DNA of 64,000 nt. Source: Halomonas sp. CUBES01 (lineage in GTDB: Bacteria > Pseudomonadota > Gammaproteobacteria > Pseudomonadales > Halomonadaceae). The stretch's first letter is position 1. Every line of letters starts with the position of its first letter. Where the stretch lies: positions 434,001 through 498,000 of the forward strand of contig NZ_JAJLLW010000001.1 in NCBI RefSeq assembly GCF_020991005.1. Reading direction: 5' to 3'. The notes beneath the pieces were generated by a model. That model did no database searches. It had not been told where the DNA came from and saw only the letters and a list, made by a program, of their open reading frames with translations. A program made the position numbers and the translations under genes. Below, in pieces: positions 1-7,786 of the stretch.

Positions 1-647
1 TGGGCGTGGGCATCGTACAGATGTGCTACAACACCCAGAACCTGGTGGGAACCGGCTGCTACGAGCGCGACGGCGGCCTGTCGGGCTTCGGTCGCGAAAT
101 CGTCGCCGAGATGAACCGTGTCGGCATCATGTGTGATCTCTCGCACGTGGGCGCCAAGACCTCCGAGGAAGTCATCCTCGAGTCCCAGAAACCGGTCTGC
201 TACTCCCACTGCCTGCCCTCCGGCCTCAAGGAGCATCCGCGCAACAAGTCCGATGAAGAGCTGAAGTTTATTGCCGACCACGGCGGCTTTGTCGGCGTCA
301 CCATGTTTACACCGTTCCTCAAGAAGGGCGTCGATTCCACCATCGACGATTACTGCGAGGCGATCGAGTACATCATGAACATCGTCGGTGAAGACGCCAT
401 CGGCATTGGCACGGACTTCACCCAGGGGCACGACCAGGCCTTCTTCGAGTGGCTGACCCATGACAAGGGCTACGCCCGCCGCCTGACCGACTTTGGCAAG
501 ATCATCAACCCCGAAGGCATTCGCACCGTTGGGGAGTTTCCCAATCTCACCGAGGCGCTCCTGAAGCGCGGAATGAGCGAATCCCAGGTGCGTAAGATCA
601 TGGGCGAGAACTGGGTGCGCGTGCTTAAGGACGTGTGGGGCGCCTGA
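1..647 (+). CDS. Membrane dipeptidase family protein, 5' end outside window
   Basis: Zinc peptidase of the renal (membrane) dipeptidase family, PF01244. The reading frame is open from the first base, so the true start and the N-terminal HxD metal ligands are missing; about 214 residues remain. Visible family landmarks are DLSHVG and CYSHC (the two metal-binding histidines), the HPRNKSDEE segment (substrate arginine region) and IGIGTDF (active-site aspartate region). Homologues sit beside dgcAB in Pseudomonas betaine clusters (the PA5396 type), where the substrate is unknown. The next gene on the same strand is 172 bases downstream, separated by a folded repeat. A role in betaine breakdown is inferred from position only; the enzyme family is clear. 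Confidence 0.88.
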   Translation, partial: GVGIVQMCYNTQNLVGTGCYERDGGLSGFGREIVAEMNRVGIMCDLSHVGAKTSEEVILESQKPVCYSHCLPSGLKEHPRNKSDEELKFIADHGGFVGVTMFTPFLKKGVDSTIDDYCEAIEYIMNIVGEDAIGIGTDFTQGHDQAFFEWLTHDKGYARRLTDFGKIINPEGIRTVGEFPNLTEALLKRGMSESQVRKIMGENWVRVLKDVWGA

Positions 648-674
648 CTAAGCATGTCTCCGAAGTGAGGGGCG

Positions 675-769
675 CCGGGAGCATGCCGTAGAGGAGGCTC
701 GACGCCAGGGATGGCGTCGGTAGCGTCCAAGGATGGATTCACAGCGCCTCCTCGTAGGCATGCTCCCGG
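675..769. repeat. Structured intergenic repeat, copy A
   Basis: A 95-base imperfect palindrome. The outer arms at 675-687 and 757-769 pair perfectly over 13 bases, and inner arms 693-698 and 746-751 continue the stem after an unpaired gtaga/tcgta pair. Inside it a second hairpin pairs 701-707 with 712-718. The segment 721-744 is nearly identical to 3580-3603 in copy B. It lies between the dipeptidase and DUF5943 genes, on the 5' side of a start codon. It resembles REP/MITE-like elements; no transposase is present. Confidence 0.75.
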
Positions 770-819
770 GATAGCCCCGCCGACAACCTGACATAACAAA
801 GATTTTGAGGAATACCACC

Positions 820-1365
820 GTGACCAAACTGGCCCCCGCACTGCCCATTGAAGTGGATAGCGAAACCGGCGTCTGGACGACCGACGCCCTGCCGATGCTG
901 TATGTGCCGCGACACTTTTTTATCAACAACCACATGGCCGTCGAGGAGGCGCTGGGCGCCGAGAAGTACGCCGAGATCCTCTACCACGCCGGCTACAAGA
1001 GCGCCTGGCACTGGTGTGAAAAAGAAGCCGAGCTTCACGGCATCAGCGGGGAGGCGGTCTTTGAGCACTATATGCTGCGCCTCTCCCAGCGCGGCTGGGG
1101 ACTGTTCGTCACCGAGCAGATCGACCTCGAGTCGGGCACCGCTCAGGTACGCCTCGAACACAGCGCCTTTGTGTACCAGATGGGCAAGGTGGGACGTAAG
1201 GTGGAGTACATGTTCACCGGCTGGTTCGCCGGCGCCATGGATCAGATCCTCGCCGCGCGGGGCAGTTCACTGCGTACCGTCGCCGAGCAGACCCAGAGCG
1301 CGGCCGAGCCTGGATGCGAGGTGGGTATTTTCGACGTCAAGCCGCTGACCGACGCCGACCGCTAA
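820..1365 (+). CDS. DUF5943 family protein of the dimethylglycine operon
   Basis: Conserved protein of unknown function, 181 residues, recognised as the DUF5943 family (PA5397 type) that accompanies dgcA in betaine-degrading proteobacteria. The GTG at 820 is preferred because AGGA at 808-811 precedes it at good spacing; a TTG at 805 is in frame but lies on the ribosome site. The protein is soluble with no signal peptide. Its C-terminal half (FEHYMLRLSQRGWG to the end) looks like a small ligand-binding fold of the V4R/heme-NO-binding type, which is a weak inference. It ends 23 bases before dgcA, so the two are probably co-transcribed. No function is assigned. Confidence 0.75.
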   Translation: MTKLAPALPIEVDSETGVWTTDALPMLYVPRHFFINNHMAVEEALGAEKYAEILYHAGYKSAWHWCEKEAELHGISGEAVFEHYMLRLSQRGWGLFVTEQIDLESGTAQVRLEHSAFVYQMGKVGRKVEYMFTGWFAGAMDQILAARGSSLRTVAEQTQSAAEPGCEVGIFDVKPLTDADR

Positions 1366-1388
1366 CCCGGCTACGAGGAGAGAACATC

Positions 1389-3461
1389 ATGGCATTCGAC
1401 GCAATCTTCGAGCCGATCGACATCGGCAAGCTGACCATCCGCAATCGTGTGGTCAGTACCGCTCACGCTGAGGTGCATGCCACCGACGGCGGCATGACCA
1501 CCGAGCGCTACGTCAAGTACTACGAGGAAAAGGCCAAGGGCGGCTGCGGCCTGTGTATCTGCGGTGGCTCGTCGGTGGTGTCCATCGACAGCCCTCAGGG
1601 CTGGTGGAGTTCGGTGAACCTGTCCACCGATCGCATCATTCCGCACTTCCAGAACCTGTCTAGAGCCGTGCACAAGCACGGCGGCAAGATCATGATCCAG
1701 ATCACCCATATGGGCCGCCGCTCCCGCTGGGACGGTTTTGACTGGTCGACGCTGCTATCGCCCTCCGGCATCCGTGAGCCGGTGCACCGGTCTACCTGCA
1801 AGACCATCGAAGAAGAGGATATCTGGCGGATCATCGGTGACTTTGCCCAGGCGGCGCGCCGGGCGAAGGAAGGCGGCCTTGACGGCGTCGAGCTGTCCGC
1901 CGTGCACCAGCACCTGATCGACCAGTTCTGGAGCCCGCGCGTCAACAAGCGCGAGGACGAGTGGGGCGGCAGCTTCGAAGGGCGCATGAAGTTCGGTATG
2001 GAAGTCCTCAAGGCAGTACGCGCCGAAGTGGGCGACGACTTCTGCGTCGGCATGCGCATCTGCGGCGACGAGTTCCATCCGGACGGCCTCTCTCAAGACG
2101 ACATGAAGCAGATCGCCGCCTACTACGATGCTACCGGCATGGTGGATTTCTTCGGCGTGGTCGGCTCCGGCTGTGACACTCACAACACGCTCGCCAACGT
2201 CATTCCCAACATGTCCTATCCGCCGGAGCCCTTTTTGCACCTGGCGGCGGGGATCAAGGAAGTGGTCAGCGTGCCGGTGATCCATGCCCAGAATATCAAG
2301 GATCCCAATCAGGCCCAGCGCATCCTCGAAGGCGGCTATGTGGATCTGGTGGGCATGACCCGTGCGCACATCGCCGACCCTCACCTGATCGCCAAGATCA
2401 AGATGGGTCAGGTCGACCAGATCAAGCAGTGCGTTGGCGCCAACTACTGCATCGACCGCCAGTACCAGGGCCTGGACGTGCTGTGCATCCAGAACGCCGC
2501 GACGTCGCGGGAGTACCTGGGTCTGCCGCACATCATCGAGAAATCCGAAGGCGTCAAGCGCAAGGTCGTCGTTGTAGGCGGTGGCCCCGGCGGCATGGAA
2601 GCGGCGCGTGTTGCCGCCGAGCGCGGTCACGATGTCACCCTGTTCGAGGCCGACGAAGCGCTGGGCGGCCAGATTACCATTGCCGCCCAGGCCCCGCAGC
2701 GCGACCAGATCGCCGGTATCACCCGCTGGTTCCAACTGGAATTGGCGCGTCTCAACGTCGACCTGCGTCTGGGCACCCGTGCCGATGAGGCAACGCTACT
2801 CGACCTGCGCCCGGATATCGTGGTGCTCGCCACCGGCGGCCAGCCGTTCCTCAGCCAGTTCCCGGAGTGGGGCTACGACGAGAATCCCGAGGAAAGCCTG
2901 GTCGTCAGTACCTGGGACATACTCAGTGGCAAGGTCGCGCCGGGCAAGAACGTGCTGATCTACGACGCCATCTGCGAGTTCTCCGGCGTCTCGGCGGCGG
3001 ACTACCTGGCCGACAAGGGCGCCAAGGTCGAGATCGTCACCGACGATATCAAGCCCGGCGCGGCGGTGGGCGGCACCACCTTCCCCACCTACTATCGCAG
3101 CCTCTACGAGAAAGAGGTGATCATGTCCTCCGACCTGATGCTGCACAAGGTCTACCGCGAGGGCGATGGCCTGGTGGCGGTGCTCGAAAACGAGTACACC
3201 GGTGCCCTGGAAGAGCGCGTGGTGGATCAGGTGGTGGTCGAGAACGGCGTGCGTCCCGATGAAGCGCTCTACTACGCCCTGAAGGCGCAGTCCCGCAACA
3301 AAGGGCAGGTGGACCTGGAGGCGCTCTATGCCATCAAGCCGCAGCCTTGCCTGAGCGAGGAGGGCGATGGCTTCCTGCTGTTCCGTCTGGGCGACTGCAC
3401 GGCACCGCGAAATACGCATGCGGCTATCTACGACGCCCTGCGGATCTGCAAGGACTTTTGA
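1389..3461 (+). CDS. dgcA: Dimethylglycine demethylase subunit DgcA
   Basis: Flavoprotein of the old yellow enzyme/trimethylamine dehydrogenase family, 690 residues, converting dimethylglycine to sarcosine and formaldehyde. Residues 1-340 form the FMN TIM barrel (start RNRVVSTAHAEVH). Residues 348-366 are the iron-sulfur region. A dinucleotide-binding domain begins at VVVVGGGPGGMEAA near residue 397. The ATG at 1389 follows GAGGAGAG at good spacing. Electrons are expected to go to DgcB and the neighbouring ETF. Oddity: the cluster motif reads C348-x2-A351-x2-C354-x11-C366, so the second cysteine of the CxxCxxC pattern known from trimethylamine dehydrogenase is alanine. Assignment rests on family plus the dgcB-etfAB context. 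Confidence 0.92.
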   Translation: MAFDAIFEPIDIGKLTIRNRVVSTAHAEVHATDGGMTTERYVKYYEEKAKGGCGLCICGGSSVVSIDSPQGWWSSVNLSTDRIIPHFQNLSRAVHKHGGKIMIQITHMGRRSRWDGFDWSTLLSPSGIREPVHRSTCKTIEEEDIWRIIGDFAQAARRAKEGGLDGVELSAVHQHLIDQFWSPRVNKREDEWGGSFEGRMKFGMEVLKAVRAEVGDDFCVGMRICGDEFHPDGLSQDDMKQIAAYYDATGMVDFFGVVGSGCDTHNTLANVIPNMSYPPEPFLHLAAGIKEVVSVPVIHAQNIKDPNQAQRILEGGYVDLVGMTRAHIADPHLIAKIKMGQVDQIKQCVGANYCIDRQYQGLDVLCIQNAATSREYLGLPHIIEKSEGVKRKVVVVGGGPGGMEAARVAAERGHDVTLFEADEALGGQITIAAQAPQRDQIAGITRWFQLELARLNVDLRLGTRADEATLLDLRPDIVVLATGGQPFLSQFPEWGYDENPEESLVVSTWDILSGKVAPGKNVLIYDAICEFSGVSAADYLADKGAKVEIVTDDIKPGAAVGGTTFPTYYRSLYEKEVIMSSDLMLHKVYREGDGLVAVLENEYTGALEERVVDQVVVENGVRPDEALYYALKAQSRNKGQVDLEALYAIKPQPCLSEEGDGFLLFRLGDCTAPRNTHAAIYDALRICKDF

Positions 3462-3481
3462 CCTGAGCGAGAGCCAGCGCG

Positions 3482-3628
3482 CCGGGGGTAGGCCGTAGCG
3501 AGGGTCTTTTGCCATGGCCGTAAAACAGTTCCATACGTTTACGGCATTTCCGCCATCCATGGCGGTCAGATGGCAAAAGTAGCGCCCAAGGATGGGTTTA
3601 CAGCGCCCTCGCGTAGGTCTACCCCCGG
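3482..3628. repeat. Structured intergenic repeat, copy B
   Basis: A 147-base folded element related to copy A (675-769). Outer arms 3482-3494 and 3616-3628 pair with one mismatch, and 3499-3504 pairs with 3606-3611. Inside are further stems: a TTTTGCCAT arm at 3507-3515 with its complement at 3569-3577, plus smaller internal hairpins. The core 3580-3603 matches 721-744 of copy A with only transition differences. It fills most of the dgcA-dgcB gap, 49 bases before the dgcB start, and is expected to be transcribed within the operon. Confidence 0.75.
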
Positions 3629-3676
3629 AGCAGCGCCGCCGCCAAAGCCAATGGCACCAAAGATGAGGTGAGCACA

Positions 3677-5665
3677 ATGCTCGATACGCTCTTGCCGATA
3701 CTGATTTTCACTGCCCTGACCCTGGCGGCGATCGGCGCTGTACGCCGTATACGTCTGTGGCGTCAGGGGCGCCCCTCGCCGGTCAATCTTCTCAAGGGAT
3801 TGGCGGCCGTGCCGCGCCGCTATCTGGTGGATCTGCACCATGTGGTGGGGCGCGACAAGATGATTTCCAACACCCACGTGGCTACCGCCGGTGGCTTCGT
3901 GGCGGCCGCCGTACTGATGATTCTGGTGCACGGGCTGGGGCTTGCCAACCCAGTTCTGGGTGGGCTGCTGCTGCTGGCGAGTACGTCCATGTTCATTGGC
4001 AGTCTGTTTGTGGCGAGGCGGCGCATCAATCCCCCCGCCCGGCTTTCCAAGGGCCCCTGGATGCGCCTGCCCAAGAGCCTGATGGCGTTCTCGCTGGGCG
4101 TCTTCCTGATCACGCTGCCCACGGTGGGACTGCTGCCGGAAGGTCTGCTCGAAGGGAGCGGTAGCTGGCTGCTGGCACTGATTCTGGCGGGCGTCTTGGC
4201 CTGGGGCCTGGGCGAAATGTTTTTCGGCATGACCTGGGGCGGCCCCATGAAGCATGCCTTCGCTGGCGCCCTGCACCTGGCCTTCCACCGTCGCGCCGAG
4301 CGCTTTGGTGGCGGCCGGTCAACGGGCCTCAAGGCGCTCAACCTAGAGAATGAAGCGGCGCCCCTGGGCGTGGAAAAGCCCGCCGACTTCACCTGGAACC
4401 AGCTGCTGGGGTTCGACGCCTGCGTGCAGTGCGGGCGCTGCGAAGCGGTGTGCCCGGCGTTTGCCGCCGGTCAGCCGCTAAACCCCAAGAAGCTGATCCA
4501 GGACATGGTCGTGGGCATGGCCGGGGGCAGCGATGCCGCCTATGCCGGTTCTCCCTATCCTGGTAAGCCGGTGGGCGAGCACGCTGGCTCGCCCCACGGG
4601 CCTATCGTGGCGCTGGAAGGCAAGGCGCTGGTCGACGCCGATACGCTCTGGTCGTGCACCACCTGCCGCGCCTGCGTGGAAGAGTGCCCGATGATGATCG
4701 AACACGTGGATGCGATCGTCGACATGCGCCGCCACCTGACTCTGGAGCGGGGCAAGACGCCTAATAAAGGCGCCGAGGTGCTCGACAACCTGATCGCCAC
4801 CGACAATCCCGGCGGTTTCGACCCCGGCTCGCGGCTCAACTGGGCGGCGGATCTCGAGCTGCCGCTTATGGCTGATCTCAAGCAGGTCGACGTGCTGCTA
4901 TGGCTGGGTGATGGCGCTTTTGATATGCGCAACCAGCGAACCCTGCGGGCGCTGATCAAGGTGTTGAAAGCCGCCGAGGTAGACTTTGCCGTGTTGGGCA
5001 ATGAAGAACGCGACAGCGGCGATGTGGCCCGGCGCCTGGGCGATGAGGCGACCTTCCAATCCCTGGCGAAACGCAATATTGCCACCCTGTCCCAGTATCA
5101 GTTCTTGCAGATCGTGACCTGCGACCCCCACAGTTTCCATGTGCTGGGCAACGAGTACGGCGAGCTGGGCGGCCATTACAAGGTGCGTCACCACAGCACC
5201 TTTATCGCCGAGCTGTTTGAAGCCGGCCGATTGAGCTTTGCTCCCTGGAGGGGCGGCAGCGTCACCTATCACGACCCGTGCTACCTGGGGCGTTATAACG
5301 GCGAGTTCGAGGCGCCTCGCAACGTGCTCAAGGCGCTGGGTATCGAGGTCAAGGAGATGGAGCGCTCCGGCTTCCGCTCGCGCTGCTGCGGCGGCGGTGG
5401 CGGGGCACCGATCACCGATATTCCCGGCAAGCAGCGGATACCCGACATGCGCATGAACGATGTTCAGGAGACCGGCGCCGAGCTGGTCGCGGTGGGCTGC
5501 CCGCAGTGTACTGCCATGCTGGAAGGCGTGGTGGATGCCAACGCCGAGGTGCGCGATATCGCCGAGCTGGTGGCGGATGCGCTGGTTGAGCGTCCCGCCG
5601 CCGATACGTCCGGCACGGCCCACCGGCCTGCGGCAACGACGACGGCTGAAGAGGTGATCGTATGA
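3677..5665 (+). CDS. dgcB: Membrane iron-sulfur electron-transfer protein DgcB
   Basis: Subunit B of dimethylglycine demethylase, 662 residues, of the HdrD/GlpC-like type. The N-terminal ~200 residues hold several hydrophobic segments (residues 3-20, 71-110 and ~136-190), so it is probably membrane anchored. Two classic 4Fe-4S motifs follow, CVQCGRCEAVCP and CTTCRACVEECP. A C-terminal cysteine-rich (CCG-type) domain contains YHDPCYLG and RCCGGGGGA. The role is to pass electrons from DgcA to ETF or the quinone pool. The ATG at 3677 is chosen over GTG 3668 because GAGGTG at 3665-3670 sits six bases before it. The stop overlaps the next start (ATGA), indicating translational coupling. Confidence 0.9.
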   Translation: MLDTLLPILIFTALTLAAIGAVRRIRLWRQGRPSPVNLLKGLAAVPRRYLVDLHHVVGRDKMISNTHVATAGGFVAAAVLMILVHGLGLANPVLGGLLLLASTSMFIGSLFVARRRINPPARLSKGPWMRLPKSLMAFSLGVFLITLPTVGLLPEGLLEGSGSWLLALILAGVLAWGLGEMFFGMTWGGPMKHAFAGALHLAFHRRAERFGGGRSTGLKALNLENEAAPLGVEKPADFTWNQLLGFDACVQCGRCEAVCPAFAAGQPLNPKKLIQDMVVGMAGGSDAAYAGSPYPGKPVGEHAGSPHGPIVALEGKALVDADTLWSCTTCRACVEECPMMIEHVDAIVDMRRHLTLERGKTPNKGAEVLDNLIATDNPGGFDPGSRLNWAADLELPLMADLKQVDVLLWLGDGAFDMRNQRTLRALIKVLKAAEVDFAVLGNEERDSGDVARRLGDEATFQSLAKRNIATLSQYQFLQIVTCDPHSFHVLGNEYGELGGHYKVRHHSTFIAELFEAGRLSFAPWRGGSVTYHDPCYLGRYNGEFEAPRNVLKALGIEVKEMERSGFRSRCCGGGGGAPITDIPGKQRIPDMRMNDVQETGAELVAVGCPQCTAMLEGVVDANAEVRDIAELVADALVERPAADTSGTAHRPAATTTAEEVIV

Positions 5666-6930
5666 GTGAGATTATTCGCCGCGATCCACGGCGTGAGTGG
5701 ATCGCCCGGAACCGTCTGCATCCTGACAACGCCACCGTGCTCGCCGAAATGAGCGGCGGCGCAGTCAGCGAATGGCTCGGCCCTAACGGCGTGGTGCGCA
5801 AGAACCCGCGTGCCATCGGCTTTATCGGCCCCCATGGCGTCAGGCGGATTGACCGAAGCGGCCTTCAGCAGGGCGGGCAGTCCCCCGGCGCTGCCGCGGC
5901 GGCGCGGGATAGCCGGCGCACGGTGACCATTGATGCCCCCGCTTTCCTGGTGGCCGTGGTGCCCGACATGACCGGTGGGCGTCTCTCCAGTCAGGACAAG
6001 GATCTGCTGGGGCTGGCCCGGCGCGTGGCGGATGCCGACGCCGACCAGCCTGGCGCCGTGGTGGCGATCCTGTTCGGCGAGCATAAGGAAGACGCCCTGG
6101 GCGAAGCCGGCGTCGATCGCGTCGTGCATCTTGAGGACGAGCGCTACTCGGGCTTTGCGCCAGAGGCACGCCTGGCGGTGTTAAGCGCCGTCGAGCGGGA
6201 GATGGCGCCGCGCTTCTGGCTGTTGCCGGACTCTCCGCTGGGCGGTGCCGATCTGGGGCGGCGGCTGTCCCTGCGTCTGGGCGAACGGGCCGCCACCGGG
6301 GTGTGGCAGGTCGAGGCCGACCATGACGCACCGCTCGGCTGGCAGTGTACGGCCCGGGGCGGCGCCGGAAGCCTGGATATTCAGCGTCCTCTACCGCGAG
6401 TGGCGCTGGCGCTGGCCGAGTGCGCCGAGCCGGTGGACGAGACCCGGCACGCGGCCGAACACCTGACACTTTCGGCCTCAATTCCCACCAACCTGTCACG
6501 CATCGAAGACCTGGGGCAGGTGGCGGTGGACCCTGCCGGTGTGGCGCTGGACGAGGCCGAGTTCATTCTCTCCGGCGGCAACGGCGTCAAGGAATGGGAC
6601 GCCTTCCATCACGCCGCGAAAGTCCTCGGCGCTACCGAAGGCGCCTCGCGCGTCGCGGTGGACGATGGCTATATGGCCCGCGACCGGCAGGTAGGCGCGA
6701 CCGGCACTTGGGTCACCGCCCGGGTCTATGTGGCAGTGGGTATCTCGGGCGCTATCCAGCACCTGCAGGGCATTCAGCGCTGCGACAAGGTGGTGGCGAT
6801 CAACCTCGATCCGGGGTGCGACATCATCAAGCGCGCCGACCTGGCGGTGATTGGCGACAGTACCCAGATCCTGGCCGCCCTGGTGGCCATGGTAGAACAG
6901 CAGCGGGGAGGGCAGCGCGATGCAGCCTGA
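5662..6930 (+). CDS. etfA: Electron transfer flavoprotein alpha subunit, betaine-cluster type
   Basis: FAD-binding alpha subunit of an ETF dedicated to the dimethylglycine pathway (PA5400 type), 422 residues, about 100 longer than housekeeping EtfA. The C-terminal FAD domain is recognisable from SGGNGVKEWDAFH, then VDDGYMARDRQVGATG, then VAVGISGAIQH and VAINLDPGCDIIKRADLAVIGD. The N-terminal ~110 residues (start EIIRRDPRREWIARNRLHP) are the extra part. It overlaps dgcB by four bases and etfB by eleven, so all are co-translated. It probably accepts electrons from DgcA/B and delivers them to ETF dehydrogenase, which is not in this window. Confidence 0.9.
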   Translation: MSEIIRRDPRREWIARNRLHPDNATVLAEMSGGAVSEWLGPNGVVRKNPRAIGFIGPHGVRRIDRSGLQQGGQSPGAAAAARDSRRTVTIDAPAFLVAVVPDMTGGRLSSQDKDLLGLARRVADADADQPGAVVAILFGEHKEDALGEAGVDRVVHLEDERYSGFAPEARLAVLSAVEREMAPRFWLLPDSPLGGADLGRRLSLRLGERAATGVWQVEADHDAPLGWQCTARGGAGSLDIQRPLPRVALALAECAEPVDETRHAAEHLTLSASIPTNLSRIEDLGQVAVDPAGVALDEAEFILSGGNGVKEWDAFHHAAKVLGATEGASRVAVDDGYMARDRQVGATGTWVTARVYVAVGISGAIQHLQGIQRCDKVVAINLDPGCDIIKRADLAVIGDSTQILAALVAMVEQQRGGQRDAA

Positions 6931-7726
6931 ACAGCAGGGAATCGACGTGGCAGTGCTGGTCTCCATCGGTCGCCACCCCACCACCGGCCGCCCCCGGCGC
7001 GCCGAACAGGACGCCCGGGGCCTGGAGCTTGCGCTGGCCATGGAGGCCGAACTGCCGGGCACCCGGATCAGCATGCTGCACGCGGGTCCCCAGGACGATG
7101 GCAGTGAAGCCGCCCTGCGCGGCTACCTGGGCATGGGGCTGGAGTCCATGACCCTGCTCGAACAGCCCGAAGGCAGCGATGCCATTCCCGCGCTGGCAAC
7201 GCACCTGGCGACCGCCGCACCCCAGTTGGTGATCACTGGCGCCCGGGCCGAGCGCGGCGAGGGGTCGGGGCTTTTGCCCTATGCCCTGGCCGAGCGGCTG
7301 GGCTGGCCGCTGGTGAACGGTCTGGCGGCGGTCGAGTCGGTGGAAAACGGCGTGGTGACGCTGCTTCAGGCGTTGCCCCGAGGGCAGCGTCGCCGTCTCA
7401 AGGTGCGCCTGCCCGCCATCATCAGCGTGGACGAAGCGGCGCCGGCGGCACGCCAGAGCGCCTTCGGCCCGGCGCGTCGGGCCACCTTCTCGATGGCAGC
7501 CACCCACCCTGAAGCCGACAGCGAGCTGGCTCAATGGCATCTGGCCCCCGCGCGTAAACGGCCCAAGCGTCTGAAGATCGTCAAATCCGCTTCAGCCAGG
7601 GATCGCTTCAAGGCGGCGGCCTCCAAGTCGGAGGGCAAGGGCGGACAGGTGCTCACCGACGTGTCCCCCGAGGAAGGCGCCGAGGCGATCTACAAGCTGC
7701 TCAAGGAAGAAGATGTGCTGCGCTGA
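6920..7726 (+). CDS. etfB: Electron transfer flavoprotein beta subunit, betaine-cluster type
   Basis: Beta subunit partner of the upstream EtfA, 268 residues, of the PA5401 type. The adenine-nucleotide-binding fold is seen in VAVLVSIGRHP at the start, then LVITGARAERGEGSGLLPYALAERLGWPLVNGLAAVE and PRGQRRRLKVRLPAIISV. The ATG at 6920 lies within the last codons of etfA. It is the last gene of the dgc operon: a strong hairpin with a T run follows 36 bases after its stop. Sequence similarity to housekeeping EtfB is low, so the name depends partly on context. Confidence 0.88.
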   Translation: MQPEQQGIDVAVLVSIGRHPTTGRPRRAEQDARGLELALAMEAELPGTRISMLHAGPQDDGSEAALRGYLGMGLESMTLLEQPEGSDAIPALATHLATAAPQLVITGARAERGEGSGLLPYALAERLGWPLVNGLAAVESVENGVVTLLQALPRGQRRRLKVRLPAIISVDEAAPAARQSAFGPARRATFSMAATHPEADSELAQWHLAPARKRPKRLKIVKSASARDRFKAAASKSEGKGGQVLTDVSPEEGAEAIYKLLKEEDVLR

Positions 7727-7761
7727 CGCTGTTGGATTATCAAGCAGGTGACCGCTATTCA

Positions 7762-7786
7762 AGCCCGCCTTTTCCGGCGGGCTTTT
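7762..7786 (+). terminator. Rho-independent terminator after etfB
   Basis: An 8-base perfect stem (7762-7769 with 7776-7783), a six-base loop and a T run to 7787. It ends the dgc operon. The convergent transporter gene stops at 7786, so the same hairpin may serve both strands, though A/T runs favour the plus strand. Confidence 0.85.

Noticed and set aside
1755..2735. Minus-strand open frame of 326 codons opposite dgcA
   Set aside because: Shadow of dgcA for the same reason; no ribosome site or family motif.
675..3628. Insertion sequence remnants
   Set aside because: The repeats contain no transposase coding remnant and show no clear target-site duplication; they fit short structured repeats better.
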